Below are positions 34,870 to 44,077 of a DNA stretch of 64,000 nucleotides, one piece after another. The stretch is from the NCBI RefSeq assembly GCF_963674925.1, contig NZ_OY771647.1, positions 821,501-885,500 of the forward strand, in the 5' to 3' direction. Position 1 is the stretch's first letter, and the number at the start of each line of letters is the position of its first letter. The DNA is from an uncultured Draconibacterium sp. (GTDB lineage: Bacteria > Bacteroidota > Bacteroidia > Bacteroidales > Prolixibacteraceae). The position numbers and the translations under genes are program-made. Below the pieces are notes generated by a model. That model was not told the origin of the DNA. It did not search any database and saw nothing but the letters and a program-made list of their open reading frames with translations.

Positions 34870-35636
34870 ATACCGGACAGGCTTATAAAACAATAGTAGT
34901 TGACGACGAACCTTTGGCACGTTTGCGATTGCAGACATTGCTTGGCGAATATCCGGAGAAATTTGAATTGGTTGCCGAAGCCGAAAACGGCGATGAAGCC
35001 ATTGAAAAAATCAATCGTTTAAAACCGGAGTTTGTTTTTCTCGACATTCAGATGCCCGAAACCAATGGTTTTGAAGTGCTTAAAAAGCTTAACTTCCTGC
35101 CTAAAGTAATTTTTTGCACGGCTTACGACGAGTTTGCCCTGCGGGCATTCGATACCAATTGTATCGATTACCTCGTAAAACCACTCACCAGGGAACGTTT
35201 TGCAAAAACCATCGAAAAAATTGAGCAAATGAATGGAGGCACTCCGGAAATTAACCTCGATAATCTGATCGCCCAATTCAGCAGAGGATACAAAAAAAAC
35301 GATGCCACCTCCATTCCGGTTAAGGTTGGCGACCGCGTAATTTTTGTGCGACTCGACGAGGTATCCTTCTTTCAGGCCGATGAGAAGTATGTTACCGTTG
35401 TTACCAAACACTCGAAATCGTATACTTTGGATTCGAGCTTAAAAAAGCTGGAAGAAAAACTTCCCGACAATTTTATTCGTGTTCATAAATCGTATCTCAT
35501 CAATAAAAATCTTTTAAAAGAAGTTAGAAAGCACTTTAACAATCGTTTTGTGCTGATTATCGACGATTACAGCCAAAGTAAAATTACAAGCGGAAGAAGT
35601 TATTATCAGGAAATAAAAGCACTTTTTGAAATGTAA
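34866..35636 (+). CDS. LytTR-family response regulator
   Basis: 256 residues. Receiver domain with acidic pocket VDDEP, phospho-acceptor Asp in FVFLDIQMP, and Lys in VKPLTRERF; then a LytTR DNA-binding domain from about residue 150 (IPVKVGDRVIFVRLDEVSFFQADEKYV ... FIRVHKSYLIN). Forms a two-component system with the overlapping kinase gene. Targets unknown. Confidence 0.93.
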   Translation: MNTGQAYKTIVVDDEPLARLRLQTLLGEYPEKFELVAEAENGDEAIEKINRLKPEFVFLDIQMPETNGFEVLKKLNFLPKVIFCTAYDEFALRAFDTNCIDYLVKPLTRERFAKTIEKIEQMNGGTPEINLDNLIAQFSRGYKKNDATSIPVKVGDRVIFVRLDEVSFFQADEKYVTVVTKHSKSYTLDSSLKKLEEKLPDNFIRVHKSYLINKNLLKEVRKHFNNRFVLIIDDYSQSKITSGRSYYQEIKALFEM

Positions 35637-35716
35637 CCACGTAATTGTTTTTATTCAGAACCATCTCGCTATTCAGAATAATTTCAAATAAGCTTTTTTA
35701 TTCAAAATAAACCTAT

Positions 35717-35785
35717 TACATTTGTTCTTGCTACGTGGAAAGATTTGAGATTGATTGCAACCACATGAAAAAAACGCTAAAACAA
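35717..35785 (+). promoter_or_regulatory. Promoter -7 box and SAM-II riboswitch upstream of metK
   Basis: TACATTTG at 35717-35724 fits the Bacteroidota -7 box, so transcription should begin near 35730. Directly there starts a SAM-II aptamer: P1 strands GTGG (35735-35738) and CCAC (35761-35764), the internal AGATTTG and ATTGCAA segments (35741-35760), then ATGA, an A-rich stretch and the conserved GCTAAA (to ~35782). The order and conserved bases match the known SAM-II H-type pseudoknot. It would lower metK expression when S-adenosylmethionine is plentiful. About 90 bases separate it from the start codon, more than in compact alphaproteobacterial examples. Confidence 0.82.
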
Positions 35786-35872
35786 TCGCATTTTTCAATA
35801 TCAATCGAATATCCCGCAGTTTAAAATTTAATTATTAATGTACTGATTAACTTCAGTTTAAAAAGGGATTTT

Positions 35873-37126
35873 ATGAATTATTTATTTACAAGCGAATCAG
35901 TATCGGAAGGCCACCCGGATAAGGTAGCCGACCAGATTTCAGATGCATTACTCGACCAGATTCTGGCTTTTGATTCGAACTCGAAAGTAGCCATTGAAAC
36001 ACTGGTTACAACCGGACAGGTAGTTGTTGCCGGCGAGGTAAAATCGCAGGCCTATGTTGATGTGCAGGAAGTTACGCGAAACGTAATTAACCAGATTGGT
36101 TATACCAAAGCGGCCTACCGTTTTGATGGCGATTCGTGTGGTGTTTTAACTGCCATTCACGAACAAAGTGATGACATTAACCGCGGTGTTGACCGTGAAG
36201 AAAAAACCGAACAAGGTGCGGGCGACCAGGGAATGATGTTTGGATATGCCTGCAAAGACACTGAAAACTATATGCCGTTAACGCTCGATCTGTCGCACAA
36301 AATTTTGCAGGAGCTTGCAGTTATCCGTCGCGAAGGTAAGGTGATGACTTATTTGCGCCCGGACTCAAAATCGCAGGTAACTGTTGAGTACAACGACTCG
36401 AATGAGCCCGTGAAAGTGCATACCATTGTGGTATCGACACAACACGATGAGTTTGATGCCGACGAGCCCATGCTGGCAAAAATTAAGGATGATGTGATCA
36501 ACATTCTTATTCCACGCGTAAAAGCGCAATTGTCGGAAGAAGTGCAGGATTTATTTGGCAACGACATTATTTACCACGTAAACCCAACCGGTAAATTTGT
36601 TATAGGCGGGCCACACGGCGATACCGGATTAACCGGACGAAAAATTATCGTTGACACCTACGGCGGCCGCGGAGCTCATGGCGGTGGTGCTTTCTCGGGA
36701 AAAGATCCGTCGAAAGTTGACCGCTCGGCTGCTTATGCATCGCGCCACATTGCCAAAAACCTGGTGGCAGCAGGTGTTGCCGACGAAATTTTGGTACAAC
36801 TGGCTTATGCCATTGGTGTTGCCCAGCCGGTGGGTGTTTTTGTAAATAGCTACGGCCGTTCGAATGTAGGTATTACCGACGGAGAAATTGCAGAAAAAGT
36901 AAAAGCTATTTTCGATCTTCGCCCGGCAGCTATTGAAGAACGCCTGAAACTGCGTAACCCGATTTATTTGGAGTCGGCAGCTTATGGTCACATGGGCCGC
37001 GAGCCAAAAACCATTACAAAAACTTTCGAGTCGCCATATAGTGGTAAGGTTACCAAAGAGTTGGAACTCTTTACCTGGGAAAAACTCGACTTTGTTGACA
37101 CGATTAAAGAGACTTTCGGACTCTAG
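35873..37126 (+). CDS. metK: S-adenosylmethionine synthetase
   Basis: 417 residues, makes S-adenosylmethionine from methionine and ATP. Family motifs are complete: SEGHPDKVADQISDA, GAGDQGMMFGYA (substrate hexapeptide region), GGPHGDTGLTGRKIIVDTYGG and GGGAFSGKDPSKVDRSAAY. Preceded by a SAM-II riboswitch that fits product feedback and followed by a strong terminator, so monocistronic. Confidence 0.97.
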   Translation: MNYLFTSESVSEGHPDKVADQISDALLDQILAFDSNSKVAIETLVTTGQVVVAGEVKSQAYVDVQEVTRNVINQIGYTKAAYRFDGDSCGVLTAIHEQSDDINRGVDREEKTEQGAGDQGMMFGYACKDTENYMPLTLDLSHKILQELAVIRREGKVMTYLRPDSKSQVTVEYNDSNEPVKVHTIVVSTQHDEFDADEPMLAKIKDDVINILIPRVKAQLSEEVQDLFGNDIIYHVNPTGKFVIGGPHGDTGLTGRKIIVDTYGGRGAHGGGAFSGKDPSKVDRSAAYASRHIAKNLVAAGVADEILVQLAYAIGVAQPVGVFVNSYGRSNVGITDGEIAEKVKAIFDLRPAAIEERLKLRNPIYLESAAYGHMGREPKTITKTFESPYSGKVTKELELFTWEKLDFVDTIKETFGL

Positions 37127-37154
37127 TTCCGAGGGTGAGTATTAATATACGCCG

Positions 37155-37187
37155 AAAGGACGGTACTTGTGCCGTCCTTTTTTTATT
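37155..37187 (+). terminator. Rho-independent terminator after metK
   Basis: Stem AAGGACGG / CCGTCCTT with an 8-base loop and a run of seven T, 30 bases after the stop. Confidence 0.9.
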
Positions 37188-37205
37188 CATTTTTTTTGAG
37201 AGAAG

Positions 37206-37235
37206 TTGCAGTTTAAAAAAAAGGTATTATATTTG
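37206..37235 (+). promoter_or_regulatory. Promoter of initiator tRNA gene
   Basis: TTG at 37206-37208, exactly 19 bases, then TATATTTG at 37228-37235: the full Bacteroidota consensus. It lies 43 bases before the tRNA 5' end. Confidence 0.7.
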
Positions 37236-37278
37236 CACCCGCGTTCAAGAAGACATTTCAAAAGAAATAAAGATATAT

Positions 37279-37343
<65 letters not shown>

Positions 37344-37351
<8 letters not shown>

Positions 37352-37389
37352 CTCAGATAAGCCAGAGGAATTTTTCTTCTGGCTTTTTT
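37344..37389 (+). repeat. Left copy of 46-bp direct repeat (tRNA 3' end plus terminator; att-like)
   Basis: Covers the 3' acceptor strand of tRNA-Met and the terminator hairpin AGCCAGAGGAA...TTCTTCTGGCT with its T-run. The same 46 bases recur at 43943-43988 with one mismatch (T37372 versus A43971). This arrangement is typical of integration of an element into a tRNA 3' end that restores the gene at one side. Confidence 0.75.
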
Positions 37390-37503
37390 TTTCGGAAAGT
37401 CCCCATCTTTTTATATGTGTATTGCCGTTTGAGTTTCGTCCGGGAGAACCATCTGGCTTCGATCTGCTTTCTTTGCCGGACGATTTCCCTTTGGTCATTT
37501 CAT

Positions 37504-37661
37504 CCCGGCGCTACGCACCGGGTTATTCACATTAGACGCTTCCAGCGTCATAAAAACTTGCAATTGCGACATTGCAGGTCAATAAACTCGTCTTAACTTT
37601 GTAATTCAGCTCAATATCCCGAAGGGATAAAATGTGACTAACCCCGGGTTTCACCCGGGGT
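37504..37661. repeat. Cluster of short perfect palindromes
   Basis: Four hairpins in 160 bases: CCCGG/CCGGG (37504-37522), GACGCT-TCC-AGCGTC (37535-37549), TATCCC-GAA-GGGATA (37615-37629) and ACCCCGGGT-TTC-ACCCGGGGT (37641-37661). The mosaic resembles dispersed non-coding intergenic repeats of Bacteroidota. The rest of the 37390-37875 gap shows no gene. Confidence 0.6.
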
Positions 37662-37875
37662 TGATGTGCGGTAATTTGAAGGCGCAATCAGTAAGCTGTT
37701 CAACGCACAATTGTTGTGTGCGCCTTGTAATCCGGACATTTTTATGAAATGCAGTTAACATACTTTACTTTCATTCCTGTTGGTGATACCCGGGAATCAA
37801 GATTTTTTTGTTTTATTACTTCCCGAACCCCTTGAATCTCTTGATCTTATACACATCATTACTATTATTGGTTAG

Positions 37876-38054
37876 CTATTCTCTTTTTACTGGAAAACTT
37901 CGATTGCTGTTTGCGGACTCGACTTTTACCGTGGGAACCTTTTTTGAAAAATTCAGGCCGTGTGCGCAATGTAAGTACAGGACCGGAAGGTGCAACTTAT
38001 GTCGTTTTAAACAAACACGGTAAAATAATTCGTTTAACTCCTAAAGTGGATTGA
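37876..38054 (+). pseudogene. Remnant of a glucose/sorbosone (PQQ-type) dehydrogenase C-terminus
   Basis: One frame (37876-37947) reads FYWKTSIAVCGLDFYRGNLF and stops; it resembles the W-x-x-SIA-x-x-G-x-x-FY-x-G stretch of YliI/soluble aldose dehydrogenases with a short deletion. The other frame (from 37944) reads SGRVRNVSTGPEG and HGKIIRLTP, resembling the family C-terminus GRIRDVxxGPDG...GKIxRLxP, and ends at 38054. The N-terminal ~300 residues are absent. So it is a frameshifted, truncated relic that lies just inside the putative island. Confidence 0.65.
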
Positions 38055-38120
38055 TAATTTTATTTCGTTAAACTTAAACACCGCTATTGAGTCAAAAAAA
38101 CTCAACATAAAAAAATTCGT

Positions 38121-39236
38121 GTGGATAAAACGACCGCAATAATTGGATTTGTACAATCACTTTTTGGGATTTTGATTTTCTCAACAAAACGTCCAGGGCA
38201 TTTAAGTTTTGTGTTTTTAACCGTTTGGATGGCTGTAATAGCAATATTTTTAGGAGCAAGTCTTCTCCCTTTCCAGGTGGTGGAATATTTTAAACCCGGT
38301 ATTTTCCCCATTATGTTTTTAATTGGGCCCCTACTTTATTTTTATGTGAGTTCACTGGCTATAGAAAATTTTAAATTAAAACCGATCCAGCTATTACATT
38401 TCATTCCATTTTTGCTGGTGGTCATTCATCGTTCCACAATTCAGGTTGTGCCCATTGCAGGTCCGCCGGAGTTAACTGATAATCCAAATTATTTATATAA
38501 TAAAATATACTATTCATTTCTAATCGTTTCAGTTGTTGTTTATTGGTTTTTGGGTTTGGACCTCATTCTGAAACACCGAAAAAAAATCCCGTTATATTTT
38601 TCAAATTATTCTAGTAGAAATACCCTTAACTGGTTGATTCTTGTTATATCGTTGTTCCTGGTTTTGTTTATCGCTAATTTTTCGATGTTTTTTGTTCAAA
38701 ATGTCTTGGAGCTTGGAATTATCAGATTTACAACACTTTCGTTTAATCTTACTCTTTTTACTTTTATTATGATTTATTTTGGAATGAATCAATCGGCTAT
38801 TTATCAAACGGAGAAAGGGCAATCAGAAGTGCATGGACAATTAGCTCATTCAAATAGTCAGGAAAATAAATATGTTGGTTCTGCTTTAAATAACGACCAG
38901 ATGGCAGAATTAAATGACGCGGTTCTGATTTATTTGAATAGTAAAAAACCATACCTCAATCCGGATTTCAACCTGCAAATGATGGTCGACGATTTAAATG
39001 TTTCGAGACATAAACTATCGCAGGTTATCAACAGAAGTCAGAATAAGAATTTTTATAAACTTATGAATGAATACAGGGTAAAAGAGGTAAAAGAGAAACT
39101 GGCAAATAAGAAATATAAAAACTTAACTGTTTTGGGAATTGCTTATGAAAGTGGGTTTAATTCTAAAACTACATTCAATCGGATTTTCAAGGAGGAAACC
39201 GGAATGACCCCAACTGAGTACATTAAAACTTTGTAG
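38121..39236 (+). CDS. Membrane-bound AraC-family transcription regulator
   Basis: 371 residues with a GTG start at 38121. The N-terminal ~220 residues contain about six to seven hydrophobic helices (FLTVWMAVIAIFLGASLL, FPIMFLIGPLLYFYV, FLIVSVVVYWFLGL, LILVISLFLVLFIANF); the C-terminal ~100 residues form an AraC HTH domain (FNLQMMVDDLNVSRHKLSQVINRS, VLGIAYESGFNSKTTFNRIFKEETGMTPTEYI). Such proteins sit in the inner membrane and may sense ligands while binding DNA. It lies upstream of two glycosidases and is the obvious candidate regulator for them. Confidence 0.87.
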   Translation: MDKTTAIIGFVQSLFGILIFSTKRPGHLSFVFLTVWMAVIAIFLGASLLPFQVVEYFKPGIFPIMFLIGPLLYFYVSSLAIENFKLKPIQLLHFIPFLLVVIHRSTIQVVPIAGPPELTDNPNYLYNKIYYSFLIVSVVVYWFLGLDLILKHRKKIPLYFSNYSSRNTLNWLILVISLFLVLFIANFSMFFVQNVLELGIIRFTTLSFNLTLFTFIMIYFGMNQSAIYQTEKGQSEVHGQLAHSNSQENKYVGSALNNDQMAELNDAVLIYLNSKKPYLNPDFNLQMMVDDLNVSRHKLSQVINRSQNKNFYKLMNEYRVKEVKEKLANKKYKNLTVLGIAYESGFNSKTTFNRIFKEETGMTPTEYIKTL

Positions 39237-39344
39237 ATTATTTATACATACAACTGTTTGCCCATTTTAAATTCATTCCTCAAATTAATTTCATTAAAAC
39301 AGTAAAATTATGAATGTCCGTATGGTATCATATTTTTTTTTGCA

Positions 39345-39429
39345 CGTCATGCTGAACTTGTTTCAGCAGCTCATAATTATAATAACCCGTAAATTACCAA
39401 AGAGCCCCTGAAACAAGTTCAGGGTGACG
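39345..39429. repeat. REP-like inverted repeat (CTGAACTTGTTTCAG type)
   Basis: CGTCATGCTGAACTTGTTTC (with CAGCAGCTC following) and its complement GAGCCCCTGAAACAAGTTC (with AGGGTGACG following) match at 24 of 28 positions and flank a ~29-base centre. This core is known as a dispersed repeat in many bacteria. It fills much of the 390-base gap before the GH3 gene; the remainder shows no gene. Confidence 0.7.
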
Positions 39430-39625
39430 TTCGCTTTATGATGCATAACGGATATTCAGTTTTAAATTCTTTTTGTTTTCATTCATATGCTTGATAATAT
39501 AGATCTCGAATGGGAGATGAAGTTGAATCAATAATATCCCAAAAGAGTGCCAATTAATCAGTTGGTACGTTTATATTTTAGTGTTGATTATATTTGTTTT
39601 AGTTATACCAATTAATCTACACCTA

Positions 39626-41740
39626 ATGAAAACTTTTCTTTCCCTATCTGTTTCACTCCTGCTTATTTTTCAATCGTGCACAAAAAAGCCGGAATATGTT
39701 CAACCGGAGTTGGGCTTACGTTCTGTGGAGTTATTAAAAGTTGACGGTTTTCAGTTTAAAGATCTCAACAAAAATGGCGAACTCGATAAGTATGAAGACT
39801 GGCGACTGTCGGTAGATGAGCGAAGTGCAGATCTTCTTTCAAAAATGTCGGTGGAAGAAAAAGCCGGTTTTATGTTGATTAACTCACTCAATATGGTTGG
39901 TACACGTGCAGCGGAAGCTTCTGAAGGTAAACTTGTTGCCAGTGATCTTTCTGAAACCGAAAGTAGTGGTAGTTTCGGCGGCTTCGGACAGAACAGAAGA
40001 CAGGCTTCGGCTGACAGTACAAGACAAGGTACCCGTGGAGCCAGCGGAGGTTCACAAAACATCGAGGGAGCTTTTATTGCCAATATGAGCAGATCGGGTG
40101 GAACCACCGATCGGGTTATAAAATATCATAACCGCCATTTTATTCTCCGATCCAATGAAAGTGTAAATGTTACGACTGAATGGGCGAATAAACTGCAGGC
40201 ACTTTGTGAAAGCGAGCCGCTTGGAATTCCTGCGATAATTGCATCCAATCCCAGAAATCATATAACCACAAATCCATCATTGGGAACCAGTGTGGGAACT
40301 ACTGTTTTTACGGCGTGGCCAGGTGAACTAGGATTGTCGGCTATGCGCGATTTGAATTTGGTGCGAGAGTTTGCCGAAGATTCCCGACAGGAGTGGGCAG
40401 CAGTAGGTTTGCGAAAAGGTTATATGTACATGGCAGATCTTGCAACAGAACCACGGTGGTCGAGAGTTAACGGAACATTTGGAGAAAATTCGGAATGGGT
40501 GGCAAAAATGACCCGGGAAATCGTACTTGGGTTTCAGGGAGAAAAACTTCATTCCAAATCTGTGGCGCTTACAACCAAACACTTCCCAGGTGGAGGATCC
40601 GGGAAAGACGGTCAGGACTCGCACTTTGAATGGGGAAAAGCAGAAGTTTATCCGGGAGGAATGTTCAAGAATAACCTGATTCCGTTTCAGGCAGCAATTG
40701 ATGCAGGTACATCTGCAATTATGCCCTACTATTCGTTACCAGAAGGAACCGAATACGAAGAAGTTGGCTTTGCTTATAATAAGGGAATAATAAATGATGT
40801 TCTCAGAAACCGCATGGGATTTAAAGGTATCATAAACTCTGACACGGGAATTCTAACCCGCATGTCCTGGGGAGTTGAGGAGTTATCGAAACCTGAACGT
40901 TATAAAAAAGCAATCGAAGCAGGCACCAATCTTTTTTCCGGTGAATCGGATCCGGAAATGCTTATTGAAGTGATAAATAGCGGAATGGTGGATATGGCTT
41001 TAATCGACAGCTCAGTTGTACGTATGTTAAAAGAAAAATTTGAACTTGGTTTGTTCGAAAATCCTTATGTTGACGTGGACGAAGCAGAAAAAATCGTCAA
41101 CAATGAAAAATTCAGGGAAAGTGCAGCCACAGCCATGCGCAAATCAATTGTTTTATTAAGAAACGAGAATAATGCATTGCCTGTAAAACCAAAAACAAAG
41201 GTTTATTTTGAATCTTATCCAAAAACGTCCGGTGGGAGAAACAGGGAGCCGCAACCAGATGTCCCCAACGTTTATACTTTGAATAACAATCAATACGAGA
41301 TTGAATTCGTTAAAACTCCGGAAGAGGCAGAAATGGTTTTGCTTTGGTTACAGCCCGGCGGAAACTCTTTATTCAGATCTACGGGGGAACCAGTTTCTAT
41401 TTCCCTTTCCAAATGTGGTGTAGATGTTGATTATGTTAATGGGATTTCAGCAAAGAAGACAACTGTTCTGGTTATTAACTATACCAACCCGTGGGTAATA
41501 AATGAGGTTTATAACGAGGGAACAAAAAATGTGGTTGGGGTTCTTGCCACCTTTGGCACAACTCCCGATGCGCTTCTGGATGTAATAACAGGGAAATATA
41601 ATCCGACAGGCAAAATGCCATTTTCAACACCAATATCAAATGAGGCAGTTGAAAATCAAAAGGAAGATGTACCGGGTTATTTGGAAGGAGAAGGATATTC
41701 ACTTTTCAATTATGATGAAGGAATAAGTTACGGAAATTAA
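39626..41740 (+). CDS. Glycoside hydrolase family 3 lipoprotein (beta-glucosidase-like)
   Basis: 704 residues from the ATG at 39626, which begins a lipoprotein signal (lipobox FQSC). GH3 N-domain features: RWSRVNGTFGE, KHFPGGG, and the nucleophile Asp406 in GFKGIINSDTG (SDT in place of the common SDW). A C-terminal GH3 alpha/beta domain follows (AMRKSIVLLRNENNALPV ... GKMPFSTP). A low-complexity Ser/Gly/Arg insert at about residues 105-150 is unusual. It probably releases beta-linked glucose or xylose at the cell surface or periplasm. 32 bases before the GH2 gene. Confidence 0.9.
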   Translation: MKTFLSLSVSLLLIFQSCTKKPEYVQPELGLRSVELLKVDGFQFKDLNKNGELDKYEDWRLSVDERSADLLSKMSVEEKAGFMLINSLNMVGTRAAEASEGKLVASDLSETESSGSFGGFGQNRRQASADSTRQGTRGASGGSQNIEGAFIANMSRSGGTTDRVIKYHNRHFILRSNESVNVTTEWANKLQALCESEPLGIPAIIASNPRNHITTNPSLGTSVGTTVFTAWPGELGLSAMRDLNLVREFAEDSRQEWAAVGLRKGYMYMADLATEPRWSRVNGTFGENSEWVAKMTREIVLGFQGEKLHSKSVALTTKHFPGGGSGKDGQDSHFEWGKAEVYPGGMFKNNLIPFQAAIDAGTSAIMPYYSLPEGTEYEEVGFAYNKGIINDVLRNRMGFKGIINSDTGILTRMSWGVEELSKPERYKKAIEAGTNLFSGESDPEMLIEVINSGMVDMALIDSSVVRMLKEKFELGLFENPYVDVDEAEKIVNNEKFRESAATAMRKSIVLLRNENNALPVKPKTKVYFESYPKTSGGRNREPQPDVPNVYTLNNNQYEIEFVKTPEEAEMVLLWLQPGGNSLFRSTGEPVSISLSKCGVDVDYVNGISAKKTTVLVINYTNPWVINEVYNEGTKNVVGVLATFGTTPDALLDVITGKYNPTGKMPFSTPISNEAVENQKEDVPGYLEGEGYSLFNYDEGISYGN

Positions 41741-41772
41741 ATAAGCGAATACCAAAAATAAATCTAAATAGT

Positions 41773-43803
41773 ATGAAAAAATTAGGTCTGAAAACAATCT
41801 TGATTTTATGTTTTGCGGTATTAATTTTTACGCACAATTCAAATGCCCGCGAAGTAATTTCAATAAATAAAAACTGGAGTTACAAAGATGGCGTTGAACT
41901 TCCCAGGGGACTCGGTTGGGGATTTGGGCGAACCACATCCGATACCGTTAACTTACCTCACACGTGGAACAGTGCCGATTTTATGTCGGAAGCAGGCTAC
42001 CGAAGAGGTTACGGCTCGTACCGCAAGAATTTGGAAATTCCAAAGGAATACGAAGGAAAACGTTTGTTTCTGAAATTTGAAGGAGCCGGGACAGTGGCAA
42101 ATGTGTTTGTCAATTCAAATCATATGGGAGAACACAAGGGAGCTTACAATGCCTTTACCTACGAAATTACCGATGTGGTAAATTATGGAGGGAGAAACAG
42201 TGTAAGTGTAATTTGCGACAACTCGCAACGATTCGATCTGGCTCCGCAAGGTGGAGATTTCAACATGTATGGCGGTTTATACCGGGATGCCTGGTTAATT
42301 GTAACCGAAGACGATGCCTGTATTTCACCTTTGTATTTCAGTTCCAACGGTGTGTTAATTCATCAGTTGTACGCATCCGAAAAAAGAGCAGAACTACGCG
42401 CAGAAATTCATCTTTCAACCAAATCGGATTATGAAAATTGCACTGTAGAATTTTCGGTTCTCGATGCCGATGATAAACCAATTTTTTCTGAAGTCGACTC
42501 CATTCTTGAAAACGATGGCGCAGTTATTAATGTGGGAATCAATAATCCGCATTTATGGAACGGAAAGAAAGATCCGTATTTATACAAAACCGTAATCGTT
42601 TTATCGCGAAATGGAGAAGAGATCGATCGCGTTGAGGAAACTATCGGGATTCGTTATTTTTATGTAGATGCTGACAAAGGATTTTTCCTAAACGGAGAAC
42701 ACTTAAAACTGAATGGTGTTTGTCGTCACCAGGATTGGGCCGGAGTTGCATCGGCCTTAACCGAAGAGAATCATCTTGTTGATTATGCATTTTTTGATGA
42801 GATTGGAGCAAATTCGTTGCGTTTAGCGCATTATCCGCAGGCAAAATTTATGTTTCAGGAAGCCGATCGCCGGGGATATGTTGTTTGGGAAGAAATTCCT
42901 TTTGTTGGAGGGTACATCAATTCAGAAGCTTTTGAAGACAACCTTAAATTACAATTAAAGGAACTGATCATTCAAAATTATAATCATCCATCCATTTGTT
43001 TCTGGGGTTTGTTTAATGAAATCAGGGGAGATTTTGATGCCATAACAGCAGAACTGAATGACCTGGCACACAAACTTGATCCAACCCGGTTAACTGTCGC
43101 AGCCAGTTATCAACCCGGCAGTTTTAACCACATTACCGATGCCATTGCCTGGAACAAATACTTTGGCTGGTACTACGATCAAATTGAAGATTTCGGGCCA
43201 TTTTACGATGATTTTCATGCCCAATATCCACATGCAAAAGTTGGCTTGAGCGAATATGGTGCAGGTGGAAGTATCAATCAGCATGTATCACAATTTATTC
43301 CGGAAGAAAATCCACGGCCAACTTCGCGCGGCCCATGGCATCCGGAAGAAAAACAAACAGCCAATCATATTGGCCATATAAAAATGATTACCGAACGGGA
43401 TTTTATCTGGGGCTCATATATCTGGAATATGTTTAATTTCGGATCAAACCACCGACAGGAAGGCGATACTCCCCACGAAAATGATAAAGGACTGGTTACG
43501 ATGGATCGTAAAATCCGAAAGGATGCATTTTTCCTTTACAAAGCCAATTGGAACAAGAACGAAAAAACAGTTCATTTCTGTTCCAAAAGATTCACCGAAA
43601 GAAAAGAAGATATTACAGATGTGGTCGTATTTACAACAGCCCCATCGGCAAGACTCTTCATAAACAGTAAGCAAATTGGGAAATTGAATACGAATGATTA
43701 TGCCACGGTTATCTGGAAGGATGTGAAACTCAATCCGGGTAAAAATCTTGTGGAAATCAAAACGGTTGACGGAAATGACACGGCTGAATGGACTGTCGAA
43801 TAA
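41773..43803 (+). CDS. Glycoside hydrolase family 2 (beta-galactosidase/glucuronidase-like)
   Basis: 676 residues with a signal peptide ending near SNAR. Sugar-binding jelly-roll (RGYGSYRKNLEIP, FEGAGTVANVFVN), immunoglobulin-like middle domain, then the TIM barrel: LNGVCRHQDW, LRLAHYPQ, acid/base Glu416 in FWGLFNEI and nucleophile Glu494 in LSEYGAGG. Ends with a short domain. Substrate likely a beta-galactoside or related hemicellulose/host glycan, not decidable here. Forms an operon with the GH3 gene. Confidence 0.9.
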   Translation: MKKLGLKTILILCFAVLIFTHNSNAREVISINKNWSYKDGVELPRGLGWGFGRTTSDTVNLPHTWNSADFMSEAGYRRGYGSYRKNLEIPKEYEGKRLFLKFEGAGTVANVFVNSNHMGEHKGAYNAFTYEITDVVNYGGRNSVSVICDNSQRFDLAPQGGDFNMYGGLYRDAWLIVTEDDACISPLYFSSNGVLIHQLYASEKRAELRAEIHLSTKSDYENCTVEFSVLDADDKPIFSEVDSILENDGAVINVGINNPHLWNGKKDPYLYKTVIVLSRNGEEIDRVEETIGIRYFYVDADKGFFLNGEHLKLNGVCRHQDWAGVASALTEENHLVDYAFFDEIGANSLRLAHYPQAKFMFQEADRRGYVVWEEIPFVGGYINSEAFEDNLKLQLKELIIQNYNHPSICFWGLFNEIRGDFDAITAELNDLAHKLDPTRLTVAASYQPGSFNHITDAIAWNKYFGWYYDQIEDFGPFYDDFHAQYPHAKVGLSEYGAGGSINQHVSQFIPEENPRPTSRGPWHPEEKQTANHIGHIKMITERDFIWGSYIWNMFNFGSNHRQEGDTPHENDKGLVTMDRKIRKDAFFLYKANWNKNEKTVHFCSKRFTERKEDITDVVVFTTAPSARLFINSKQIGKLNTNDYATVIWKDVKLNPGKNLVEIKTVDGNDTAEWTVE

Positions 43804-43942
43804 ATAGGCATTAGAAGGCAACGAAACTCATTCGGAATTGTCCGGATGTGACAAATGGTTAAAACAATGCGAATTCTTTTAGACTGTTATAAAGATTTAC
43901 GATCAGGTAGAAGTGATCAGGGAAGTTAGATAGTTGTTCAAT

Positions 43943-43988
43943 TCCCGCTACTCAGATAAGCCAGAGGAATATTTCTTCTGGCTTTTTT
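43943..43988 (+). repeat. Right copy of 46-bp direct repeat (att-like)
   Basis: Same 46 bases as 37344-37389 with one mismatch: the last eight bases of tRNA-Met, the spacer and the terminator hairpin with T-run. No tRNA body precedes it. It also serves as a terminator after the GH2 gene. The 275-base gap around it (43804-44077) has no gene. Confidence 0.75.
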
Positions 43989-44077
43989 ATATGCAAATCT
44001 TAATCAAAACCAGCCCCGGTTTGAACAATTAGATTTTAATTTGTTTCATAGGTAAACGAAAAACTGTTCAACGCATC

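Larger units (their letters stand above)
37390..43942. mobile_element. Putative tRNA-associated genomic island, no integrase seen
   Basis: About 6.55 kb between the two 46-bp repeats. Contents in order: a cluster of palindromes, a decayed sugar-dehydrogenase fragment, a membrane AraC-type regulator, a REP-like inverted repeat, and GH3 and GH2 glycosidases, all on the plus strand. By eye the regulator gene is more A/T-rich than metK. No recombinase, transposase or mobilisation gene is present, so if it was a mobile element it has decayed or was moved in trans. Alternative: a duplicated tRNA gene of which only the 3' end remains. Confidence 0.5.

Noticed and set aside
37808..38023. 71-codon frame with a hydrophobic start
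   Set aside because: The other two frames carry fragments resembling a sugar dehydrogenase; this frame is a by-product.
39581..39625. Longer start of the GH3 gene
   Set aside because: The extra 15 residues would place the lipoprotein signal internally; ATG 39626 gives a normal lipobox.
37696..44075. Shared 12-mer CTGTTCAACGCA at 37696 and 44064 as part of the island ends
   Set aside because: It sits at different distances from the two 46-base repeats and has no flanking identity; likely chance.
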